Part shown: positions 27,313 through 34,801 of the stretch, in pieces
How positions within the stretch are numbered: the first letter of the stretch is position 1
Layout: every line of letters starts with the position of its first letter
Assembly (NCBI RefSeq): GCF_900631955.1
Contig: NZ_UZWD01000028.1
Span: 62,001-126,000 of the forward strand
DNA: 64,000 bases
Source of the DNA: Devosia equisanguinis
Lineage (GTDB): Bacteria; Pseudomonadota; Alphaproteobacteria; Rhizobiales; Devosiaceae
Direction of reading: 5' to 3'
The notes under the pieces: model-generated
What the model was told of the DNA's origin: nothing
Databases searched by the model: none
The model's input: only the letters and a program-made list of their open reading frames with translations
Translations under genes and position numbers: made by a program

Positions 27313-27678
27313 AAAGGCTTCCTGTGGCCAGACATAAATGTGCCCTGGCGGGGGAGCCTCTATCCGTTTTTGACTATCGGGATGTAGAAGACCACTCCGC
27401 CAACGCTTGGGTTAGCAGCTAATAATGCAGCAGGTAATGGTGCACTTGGTCTTCATGGTGCCGGAGATTGACCGGGCGAGGACAAGAAAGCAAGTGAAAA
27501 CAAAAAAGGGCGACCCGAAGGCCGCCCTATTCGCTTTGGAGGCGAAAGAGAATTTGTCTGGCCACTCAGCGCGTGGCGCGGTCGCTGCCTCTCGGCAGGA
27601 TAGGGAAAACACTTTCCCATACAGGCACCATTGCATGCCGGGACACAGCACCCAACGCAAACACGGGAATGTTATCCG
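27313..27678. other. Intergenic stretch without a recognised gene
   Basis: About 366 bases between cysS and the fumarylacetoacetase-family gene. Short frames on both strands lack ribosome sites, motifs and the codon use of neighbours. It holds a minus-strand terminator at 27502-27528 and presumably the cysS promoter near 27330-27480. No tRNA-like clover leaf was seen. Confidence 0.5.
27502..27528 (-). terminator. Rho-independent terminator on the minus strand
   Basis: On the minus strand AGGGCG (27528-27523) pairs with CGCCCT (27512-27507), with an inner CC/GG pair, followed by a run of six T (27507-27502). It would stop transcripts from the fumarylacetoacetase-family gene, about 150 bases downstream of its stop. 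Confidence 0.75.
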
Positions 27679-28686
27679 TCATCGCGGCAGCACTGTGACC
27701 GGCTGATCGATGAAGCCGAAAACCGCCTCGCCTCCGGCACCAATGGCACCGATTTTCACCCGATCACCGGACTTGAGGAAGGGAGTGCGGGCGCGGCCAT
27801 ATTTGGCCTTCTCGGCCGTGCGCGCCTCGGCGATGCAGGCAAAGCCGATATTGTCGCGCTTGATCGGCAGGGTTTCATCATGGGCATTGGACACCGTGCC
27901 GCCGCCGACAATAGTGCCGGCGCCAAGCGCCCTTGTGCGGCTGGCTTCGACGATCAGGTCGGCGAAGTCGAAATGCACGCCGATACCGGCATTAGGTTGA
28001 CCGTAAAGCGTGCCATTGACCTCGATACGCACCGGCAGGTGCAGGCGATTGTCGCGCCAGGCGCTGCCGAGGCTGCCAGGGCTGATGACAATAGGCGCAA
28101 AGGATGTGGACGGCTTGGAGTGGAAGAAGCCGAAGCCGTTCTGCAGGTCATCGGCCACCAGCTTGCGCAGCGAGACGTCGTTGCAAATGGTGATGAGGCG
28201 AATGGCGGCGCTGGCTTGTTCGCGTGTTGCACCCATGGGCACCGGCCCGGTGATAACGGCGACCTCGGCCTCGAAATCGAGCGCCAGATCGTCAGCGGTG
28301 ACCAGAATGGGCGCGGTGGGCGCGGAGAGCGAATCGGAGCCGCCCTGATAGAGCAGCGGGCGTACAGATTGCAGCTCCGCATCCTTGCTGCCCTTGAGCG
28401 AACGGACGCGCTCAAGATGGCTCATATAGCCGGAGCCATCGATCCACTGAAAGGCGCGCGGCAGCGGGGCCAGGGCGGCGGCAGGATCGAAGGGCTGACC
28501 GGCGATGGCGCCGGCGTCGAGCTGAGCACCGAGCTGTTCGAGCGCCGGAGCGGCCATGTCCCAGTCGTCGAGGGCGGCTTGAAGTGTGGGTGCGATGCGG
28601 CCGGCCGAAACGCAGCGATCGGTCGCCGACGAAACCACGACCAATTGCCCATCGGGGCGGGAAGAGCGCAGGGTTGCCAGTTTCAT
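27679..28686 (-). CDS. Fumarylacetoacetate hydrolase (FAH) family protein
   Basis: A 335-residue enzyme of the FAH superfamily, which cleaves or isomerises C-C bonds of beta-diketo acids with a divalent metal. The metal glutamates are seen in DFEAEVAVITG near residue 152, and the catalytic K/SFAP region in HSKPSTSFAPIVISPGSLG near 205. GAGTIVGGGTVSN near 270 is the conserved late loop. Length suits the two-domain FahA-like group that acts in tyrosine or homogentisate breakdown, but the usual partner genes (hmgA, maiA) are absent here, so the substrate is open. Confidence 0.9.
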   Translation of the reverse strand: MKLATLRSSRPDGQLVVVSSATDRCVSAGRIAPTLQAALDDWDMAAPALEQLGAQLDAGAIAGQPFDPAAALAPLPRAFQWIDGSGYMSHLERVRSLKGSKDAELQSVRPLLYQGGSDSLSAPTAPILVTADDLALDFEAEVAVITGPVPMGATREQASAAIRLITICNDVSLRKLVADDLQNGFGFFHSKPSTSFAPIVISPGSLGSAWRDNRLHLPVRIEVNGTLYGQPNAGIGVHFDFADLIVEASRTRALGAGTIVGGGTVSNAHDETLPIKRDNIGFACIAEARTAEKAKYGRARTPFLKSGDRVKIGAIGAGGEAVFGFIDQPVTVLPR

Positions 28687-28822
28687 GCGGCGGTTCTCTC
28701 GCTGTTGTGTTGCCCTGGCGCGCTATCGCGCCTCCGACTCAACGCTATAATGTTGCCAATGGCCCTAGCGATGTCTTAAGGGCGGCAGGCCGCAATACGT
28801 TGACGGCCGCAAACGGGACGAC

Positions 28823-29980
28823 ATGGTGACGATCAGCAGAAACGGCGTGCGCGCCATAGTGTTCGGGCTTCTGGCGATGATTTTTTTCGCGCTGGACGTG
28901 GAAATGGCCCATGCGCAGTCGAGCCAGTGCAATCGTCTCGTCAACGCCCTGCAGCAGTTCGACCGCAATTCGGATTTCCGCCAGTTCGACGGCAATTCCC
29001 AGGCGGCGCGGCAGTTGCAACGCGACGTGCAGAACGCGGAAAGCCGCTATATCCGCGAGGGTTGCAACGACGATGCCAAGGCCGGGCGGACGCTGACGCG
29101 CCAGTGCCAGCAGATCGCGCGCGAAGTGCTGCGCCTGCGCGACCAGTTCGCCAATGTCTCCAAATCGGTTGAGACTGCCGGTGCCATCGCCCAGCAGCGC
29201 GAGGCGATCCTGCAGGAAATGGCCCGTTTCGGCTGCGCAACCCAAGGCTCCAGCGCCAACTTCAACCAGGAACGCCAGGGCATTTTCGACCGCATCTTCG
29301 GCAGCACCACCGAGGGTGATTTCACCAATGGCGATTTCATTGATGGCGGCGACTATTGGGGCTATCAGGGCTACAACACTATCCGCACAGTGTGCGTGCG
29401 GCTGACGGACGGCTATTTCTGGCCGATCAGCTATTCGACCATTTCCGATTTCATCGGCCAGGACGCACAGACCTGCCAGGCCATGTGTCCGAACACGGCG
29501 GTCGATCTCTACTATTACGACAATCCCGGCCAGGAGCCGGAGCAGATGCGCAATATGTCGGGGTCGCCCTATACGTCGCTGCCGACGGCCTTTGCCTATC
29601 GCAACAATTTTGACCGCGAGGCGAGCTGCCGGGCGAAACCGACCAGCAGCGGCGCCGTGACGCTGGCGGCCGCGCCCGATGGCAGCAATCGCTCGATCAT
29701 CGAGGTCAATGGCGTCAGTTTCCCCCTGCCCCTGCGCGATCCGCGCGGCGTGGTGCCGGTGCAGGCCGCGGTTGCGGCCGCGCCGGTGGAAACCGTGGCC
29801 ATGATCGAGGTGCCCTTCCCGCGTCGCCGCCCGGCCGGACCGGGCGAAGTCGCCGCCCTGCCGACCAGCGCTCAGGCGCCGGTGGAGCCAAGCATGCGCA
29901 TCGTGCATTTCGGCGACAAGGCGGTCAGGGTAGTCGGTCCAGACACGCCTTACGCCCAAGCAGGACGAGCAGGGACTTAA
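28823..29980 (+). CDS. DUF2865 secreted protein
   Basis: A 385-residue exported protein of an alphaproteobacterial family of unknown function. An N-terminal signal (IVFGLLAMIFFALDVEMAHAQ) is followed by an alpha-helical, glutamine-rich region (residues about 35-135). The conserved domain follows, with VCVRLTDGYFWPISYSTI near residue 191, cysteines in AQTCQAMCPNT near 218 and SLPTAFAYRNNF near 255; the cysteines probably form disulfides in the periplasm. A TATAAT lies at 28746-28751, 77 bases before the start. The last 56 bases overlap the end of gltX on the opposite strand. Confidence 0.88.
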   Translation: MVTISRNGVRAIVFGLLAMIFFALDVEMAHAQSSQCNRLVNALQQFDRNSDFRQFDGNSQAARQLQRDVQNAESRYIREGCNDDAKAGRTLTRQCQQIAREVLRLRDQFANVSKSVETAGAIAQQREAILQEMARFGCATQGSSANFNQERQGIFDRIFGSTTEGDFTNGDFIDGGDYWGYQGYNTIRTVCVRLTDGYFWPISYSTISDFIGQDAQTCQAMCPNTAVDLYYYDNPGQEPEQMRNMSGSPYTSLPTAFAYRNNFDREASCRAKPTSSGAVTLAAAPDGSNRSIIEVNGVSFPLPLRDPRGVVPVQAAVAAAPVETVAMIEVPFPRRRPAGPGEVAALPTSAQAPVEPSMRIVHFGDKAVRVVGPDTPYAQAGRAGT

Positions 29981-31253
29981 GCTCAGGGCCATCATGGCGG
30001 CCCGTCAGGGCCATGCGCAGCGGCAGGAACAAGGTCTTGCCCTTGCGCCCGGTGGCTGTTTTGAGCGCATTGGTCCATTGGCCCCAGGTGGTGTCGTCCC
30101 AGGGCTCGGGTGGCAGCAGCGCCTTGGCGAGAGCAATAAACTCAGCATCCTCGGGCGCCACGACCGGCTCGATCGGGCCGGTGAGCAGTTTTGCCCATTC
30201 GGCAATATCGGCAAACCGTGCCAGGTTTTCGCGCAGCAGCAGCCACATGGCTTCGCCTTCAAGCCCCAGGGCCGAAAGGCGCGGCGCGGCGGCGGCATAG
30301 GGCATGGTATGGAGGAGACGCGCGTTGAGGCCGTCGAGCTCGGCGGGGTCGAAGCGCGCCGCGCCATGGGAAATCATCGAGAAATCGAGCACTGCGGCAA
30401 TGGCATCGAGACCGTCATAGGGCTCGATGGGAAGGCTCGTGCCGGTGAGCGTCGCCATGATGGCGATGGCCAGCGGCTCATAGCCCTCGGCGCGGAAGTC
30501 GGCGATGGACTGAGAGCCAAGGCGCTTGGAGAAACCCTGCCCCTGCGCGTCAGTCAGCAGGTTATGGTGGGCAAAGGTCGGCACCGTTCCGCCCAGCGCC
30601 TCAAAGATCTCGATCTGCGTGCCGGTATTGGAGACGTGATCCTCGCCGCGGATGACGTGGGTAATGCCCAGGTCGATATCGTCGACGACGGAGGGGAGCG
30701 TATAGAGATACGAACCGTCGGCGCGGATCAGCACCGGGTCGGACATGGAGCCGGTATTGACGGTCTGCGCGCCCTTGATGAGGTCGGCGAACTGTACCGG
30801 ACGGCCATCGAGCCTAAAGCGCCAATGTGGCTTGCGCCCCTCGGCCTCAAGGCGCGCGCGATCTTCGTCGGTGAGTGCCAGGGCGGCGCGGTCATAGATC
30901 GGCGGCTTGCCGAGAAGGCGGGCGCGGGCCCGCTTGCGATCGAGCTCTTCCTCGGTTTCGTAGCAGGGATAGAGGCGTCCAGCGGCGATCAGGCGGTCGC
31001 GGGCAGCGTCATAAAGGGCGGTGCGCTCAGACTGGCGGACCAGGAAGTCCGGGGTGACGCCAAGCCAAGCAAGGTCCTCTTCGATGCCATCGGCAAAGTC
31101 GCGGGTGGAGCGCGCCAGGTCGGTATCGTCCATGCGCAGCACATATTTGCCGCCGTGACGACGGGCGAAGAACCAGTTGAGCAGCGCAGGCCGGGCATTG
31201 CCCAGATGAATGCGGCCGGTTGGCGAGGGCGCCCAGCGTACGATGACACTCAT
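29925..31253 (-). CDS. gltX: Glutamyl-tRNA synthetase (short, second-copy type)
   Basis: Class I synthetase of 442 residues. The HIGH motif is HLGN in RWAPSPTGRIHLGNARPALL at the N-terminus, and KMSKS is seen as FSKRLGS near residue 240, typical of GltX. Many alphaproteobacteria have two gltX genes, one general and one shorter; the length and sequence fit the shorter type, whose partner tRNA (Glu or Gln) cannot be told here. The ATG overlaps the nadE stop by 4 bases, so it is co-translated with nadE. Its 3' end runs 56 bases into the DUF2865 gene on the other strand. Confidence 0.93.
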   Translation of the reverse strand: MSVIVRWAPSPTGRIHLGNARPALLNWFFARRHGGKYVLRMDDTDLARSTRDFADGIEEDLAWLGVTPDFLVRQSERTALYDAARDRLIAAGRLYPCYETEEELDRKRARARLLGKPPIYDRAALALTDEDRARLEAEGRKPHWRFRLDGRPVQFADLIKGAQTVNTGSMSDPVLIRADGSYLYTLPSVVDDIDLGITHVIRGEDHVSNTGTQIEIFEALGGTVPTFAHHNLLTDAQGQGFSKRLGSQSIADFRAEGYEPLAIAIMATLTGTSLPIEPYDGLDAIAAVLDFSMISHGAARFDPAELDGLNARLLHTMPYAAAAPRLSALGLEGEAMWLLLRENLARFADIAEWAKLLTGPIEPVVAPEDAEFIALAKALLPPEPWDDTTWGQWTNALKTATGRKGKTLFLPLRMALTGRHDGPELKSLLVLLGRKACLDRLP

Positions 31254-32917
31254 CCGACAGTGAAATCCTTATAGCCATTGGTAATGGGATATTTGCGGCC
31301 GAGGCCGAAGGCGCGCGGGGTCAGTTTCGGGCCAGGCGCGGACTGGCGGCGCTTGTATTCTGCGATGTTGAGCAGGCGCTCGATGCGTTTGACCAGGGCC
31401 GGATCATGGCCGCGCGCCACCACCTCACCGAGGGACATTTCGTCCTCGACGATGGACCGCAGGATGTCATCGAGCACCGGATAGGGCGGCAGGCTGTCCT
31501 GATCGGTCTGGTCGGGACGCAGTTCGGCGCTGGGGGCCTTGTCGATGATCGACTGCGGAATGACTTCGCCCGATGGGCCGAGGCAGTCGCCGGGCAGATG
31601 CTTGTTGCGCCAGTCGGCCAGCGCATAGACTTCCATCTTGAACATGTCCTTGAGCGGATTATAGCCGCCATTCATGTCGCCATAGATGGTGGCGTAGCCG
31701 ACACCCATCTCGCTCTTGTTGCCGGTGGTCAGCAGCATGGAGCCGAGCTTGTTGGAGACAGCCATGAGAATGGTGCCGCGCATGCGCGACTGGATATTTT
31801 CCTCGGCGGTATCGAGCGGGCGATTGCCAAAGATCGGCTGCAGTTCACGCAGGGCGGCGTCCACCGGATCGCCAATGGCGACGACGTCATAACGGACACC
31901 CAAGCGCGTGGCACAATCCTTGGCGTCGCGGAGGCTATCCTCGGAGGTGTAGCGGTAGGGCAGCATGATGCAGTGGACTTTTTCGGGGCCGAAGGCATCC
32001 ACCGCCATGGCAGCGACGACAGCGCTGTCGATACCGCCGGAAAGGCCCAGCACCACATCGCGGAAGCCGTTTTTCTGGACATAGTCGCGCAGGCCGAGAA
32101 CGGCGGCGCGCCAGGGCGCTTCCTCGACGGAGGTCAGGTCCTCGACGCGGCCATTGGTGCAGGTCCAGCCGTTCTCGCCGCGGGACCAGTCGGAGACGAT
32201 GAAATCGGTCTCGAAGGACTTGCCCTGCACGACCAGCTTGCCGCCGGGCTCCATGGCAAAAGAGGCGCCGTCGAAGACGAGTTCGTCCTGGCCGCCGACC
32301 TGGTTGAGATAGATGAGCGGTACGTCGTCTTCGCCGACGCGGGCGCGCACCAGGTCCTTGCGGACATGCTGCTTGTCGGTCCAGTAGGGAGAGCCATTGG
32401 GGCAGAGCATGATCTCGGCACCGCGCATGGCGAGATGCTCGCAGACCGGGCGGTGCCAGATATCTTCGCAGATCGGTATGCCCACGGGCACGCCCTTGAT
32501 ATCGACCGGCTGCGGCAACGGACCGGCGGCAAAATAGCGCTTTTCGTAGAAGACGTCGGTATTGGGCAGCTCGCGCTTGTAGCGCGTGGCGATGATCGCG
32601 CCGTTTTCGCCGACGAGAACTGCATTGTAGAGATTGCCCTTGTCCTGCCAGATGGTGGGCAGGATGAGCACCACATCGGTGCCGGCGGTATCGGCAATGA
32701 GGCTGCGCGCTGTTTCCATGGCATCGGCGACGAATTGGCTCTTGAACAGCAGGTCGTCGGGGAAATAACCGGTGAGGAACAGCTCGGAGAGCATGAGAAT
32801 ATCGGCCTTGGCCGCCTGGGCATCGGCCAGGGCCCGACGCGCCAGGGCCAGATTTCCCGGCAGATCGCCGACCTTGGGGTTGAGCTGGGCGAGCGCAATA
32901 CGAAGCTGGTCGGTCAC
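31250..32917 (-). CDS. nadE: Glutamine-dependent NAD+ synthetase
   Basis: Final step of NAD synthesis: nicotinate adenine dinucleotide plus ATP and glutamine-derived ammonia to NAD. The 555-residue protein has two parts. Residues 1-260 form a nitrilase-type glutaminase with the Glu-Lys-Cys triad: ELFLTGY near 45, the lysine in YKRELPNTDVFYEKRYF near 116, and the cysteine in GIPICEDIW near 148. Residues 280-555 are the synthetase with the ATP loop LGLSGGIDSAVVAAMAVDAF. The start is a GTG at 32917 with a weak ribosome site. It is followed by gltX with a 4-base overlap. Confidence 0.94.
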   Translation of the reverse strand: MTDQLRIALAQLNPKVGDLPGNLALARRALADAQAAKADILMLSELFLTGYFPDDLLFKSQFVADAMETARSLIADTAGTDVVLILPTIWQDKGNLYNAVLVGENGAIIATRYKRELPNTDVFYEKRYFAAGPLPQPVDIKGVPVGIPICEDIWHRPVCEHLAMRGAEIMLCPNGSPYWTDKQHVRKDLVRARVGEDDVPLIYLNQVGGQDELVFDGASFAMEPGGKLVVQGKSFETDFIVSDWSRGENGWTCTNGRVEDLTSVEEAPWRAAVLGLRDYVQKNGFRDVVLGLSGGIDSAVVAAMAVDAFGPEKVHCIMLPYRYTSEDSLRDAKDCATRLGVRYDVVAIGDPVDAALRELQPIFGNRPLDTAEENIQSRMRGTILMAVSNKLGSMLLTTGNKSEMGVGYATIYGDMNGGYNPLKDMFKMEVYALADWRNKHLPGDCLGPSGEVIPQSIIDKAPSAELRPDQTDQDSLPPYPVLDDILRSIVEDEMSLGEVVARGHDPALVKRIERLLNIAEYKRRQSAPGPKLTPRAFGLGRKYPITNGYKDFTVG

Positions 32918-33024
32918 GGCGATGATGGCCTAATGCTGGGACGGGGTATGGACACGATCCATAGACGCGCGAGACTTACCGGGTGAACCCGGCAAGGGCA
33001 AGCGCCCAGCAGGTCACCCCTGCT

Positions 33025-34071
33025 CTAGAACCGTCCACTCACCTCGACCAACAGGCCATAGCGCAGCATGGAGAACGGGTTGTTGTTGCTGATGATACCC
33101 TGCTTAGCCAGTGTAGGCGCAGAGAAGGCCGGCGGTGCACTTGGATTGGCGGTCGGATGGGTGATGGTGGCCTGATCCCAGGTCACGTCATAGGCACCTT
33201 GGAGGTAGGATGCGCGGCCGCCGAAACGCACGGCGAGGTTCTCAGTCGGCTTGAGGCCAAACATGAGTTTGCCGCTTGCGCCGTATCCGAAGCCATTGAT
33301 GGCAGCGGGCGAGGCCTGGAGTGAGGTGGCACCGAACGGCCCACCAGCAAATGGGCCATTTGGGCCCACTTGGGCGGAACCAGCGGTGCCGCTCACCCAA
33401 GCATAGGGCGTGGCAGCCGCTTCACCGGTGATGTCGAACATGCCCATATCGATACGACCGGCGACACCGAGCTTGAGGCCATGGACGTGAAAATCGTTGG
33501 TCTTGCTGTCAGCACCAACACTCCAGAGCCCGGTGGCATTGGACCAGGCGATGTCGCTCGAACTCTTCGCGGTGGTGTAATTGGCGCGACCGGTGTCGGG
33601 AGAATCATAAGTGTAGTGATAGCCGGTCACGAAGCCGAAGCTGGCCTGGTCAGTGCCGAAAGGCAGCCAGCCAAAATCGGCAGCGCCATAGCCAAGGCGC
33701 GCGGCCGGCAGATTGACGGCGGGCCCGCCATTGGTGGTGTAGGTGCCTTCATGGGCGACGCCATAGGCGCCAGAGGCTTCGAGATAGGAACGGGTCGGCC
33801 GGTCATCGACGCGCACGAACACTTCCCCGGCATGGGTCTTGGTATCCATGGTCTGTGTGTACGGCCCGATCTGGTGTTTTTGCGCCCCAAACGAGTACCA
33901 GTAGCGGACACCGGCTTCGATATGCAGACCACTGTCCTCGCCCATCTCCCACTGCGTGGGATAGGACGGGCGTAGATCGGGGCCCGGGGTGAGATAATCG
34001 GCGGCCCAGGCGGGTGCGGTCGTGGTTAAGAGTACCAGCAAAGTGGTCGAAACGCTGCGCATCATTTCCAT
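33025..34071 (-). CDS. Outer-membrane beta-barrel protein, uncharacterised
   Basis: A 348-residue exported protein. ATG 34071 follows GGGGGAC; the next ATG at 34065 is possible. The signal MMRSVSTTLLVLLTTTAPAWA is cut before ADYLTPGP. The body alternates polar and aromatic residues as in barrels (for example SGLHIEAGVRYWYSFG near residue 45 and ASFGFVTGYHYTYDS near 145) and ends YGLLVEVSGRF, with the terminal phenylalanine recognised by the BAM complex. I do not recognise a specific porin or autotransporter family. Expected strand count is 10-14. Confidence 0.8.
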   Translation of the reverse strand: MEMMRSVSTTLLVLLTTTAPAWAADYLTPGPDLRPSYPTQWEMGEDSGLHIEAGVRYWYSFGAQKHQIGPYTQTMDTKTHAGEVFVRVDDRPTRSYLEASGAYGVAHEGTYTTNGGPAVNLPAARLGYGAADFGWLPFGTDQASFGFVTGYHYTYDSPDTGRANYTTAKSSSDIAWSNATGLWSVGADSKTNDFHVHGLKLGVAGRIDMGMFDITGEAAATPYAWVSGTAGSAQVGPNGPFAGGPFGATSLQASPAAINGFGYGASGKLMFGLKPTENLAVRFGGRASYLQGAYDVTWDQATITHPTANPSAPPAFSAPTLAKQGIISNNNPFSMLRYGLLVEVSGRF

Positions 34072-34290
34072 GTCCCCCGCCTGCAAAACGGCCATCTTCC
34101 ACACCGTTTATGATCGGTTAGGGTTAATGTTCCACTAAGCGGGTGGCCAGAATGTTGGTGGTTTGGTAACGAGCACAGCGCATCATCGGGTTATGCGCGA
34201 AACGGTGATCACATCTGCGCAACCCCTGGGCAGTATTGCGAGTTGCACTCCTGTCGATAGTTGAAAGTTTAACCAACCAGCCTTGTATCC

Positions 34291-34710
34291 ATGAGTTACC
34301 GCATTCTTATCGTCGAAGACGAAATCATCGTAGCAACCGAAATCGAGGACGTGATCGCCGATATGGGTCACGTTCCGGCGGGGATTGCTGCCGATCAGAA
34401 ATCGGCTCTGGCGCTCGCAGGCAATGTGGACGTGGCCCTGGTCGACCTCAACTTGCGCGATGGCCCTACGGGCATGACCATTGGCCGCATCCTGGCGCAG
34501 ACGCATGGAGTGACGGTGGTTTTCATGACCGCCAATCCCTCGCAGCTCGGTGATGGTGTCCCGGGCACGCTCGGCGTGCTTCCAAAGCCGGCGACGGATC
34601 GCGATCTGCATGATGTGGTGAACTTCGCCGTTGCCCAGCATACGAGGAAGAAAGCGAACCCACCGCAGCGCATGCGGCTGTTCGACTGGAACGACGGCAG
34701 CTACGCCTGA
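34291..34710 (+). CDS. Single-domain response regulator
   Basis: A 139-residue receiver with no output domain. The acidic pair is in ILIVEDEIIVATEIED, the phosphoacceptor aspartate in VDVALVDLNLRDG near residue 51, threonine in VVFMTANPSQL near 82, and lysine in GVLPKPATDRDL near 101. Short C-terminal tail, rich in basic residues (RKKANPPQRMRLF). It faces the HWE histidine kinase gene across 91 bases, and receivers of this type often act as phosphate sinks or relays for such kinases. Confidence 0.9.
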   Translation: MSYRILIVEDEIIVATEIEDVIADMGHVPAGIAADQKSALALAGNVDVALVDLNLRDGPTGMTIGRILAQTHGVTVVFMTANPSQLGDGVPGTLGVLPKPATDRDLHDVVNFAVAQHTRKKANPPQRMRLFDWNDGSYA

Positions 34711-34748
34711 ATTACCATACTTTTCTGCCGAGTGAACCGAGGCACAGT

Positions 34749-34766
34749 TGCAGCTTTCGCTGCAAT
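34749..34766. other. Stem-loop between convergent regulator and kinase genes
   Basis: TTGCAGC at 34749-34755 pairs with GCTGCAA at 34760-34766, with a TTTC loop. No T-run follows. It may end either of the two facing genes, but the evidence is only the dyad. Confidence 0.35.
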
Positions 34767-34801
34767 GATGCTTCGTAATTCTGCATTGGTGCGGCCCGAT
34801 A

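Noticed and set aside
27425-27706. Possible 93-codon gene between cysS and the FAH-family gene
   Set aside because: It reads through a terminator hairpin and into the FAH-family gene, has no clear ribosome site and no recognisable domain.
34072-34140. EcfG general-stress promoter in front of the outer-membrane protein gene
   Set aside because: GGAAC is present on the minus strand but the CGGT-like element is 22 bases away rather than 16-17, and the CGTT core is not matched.
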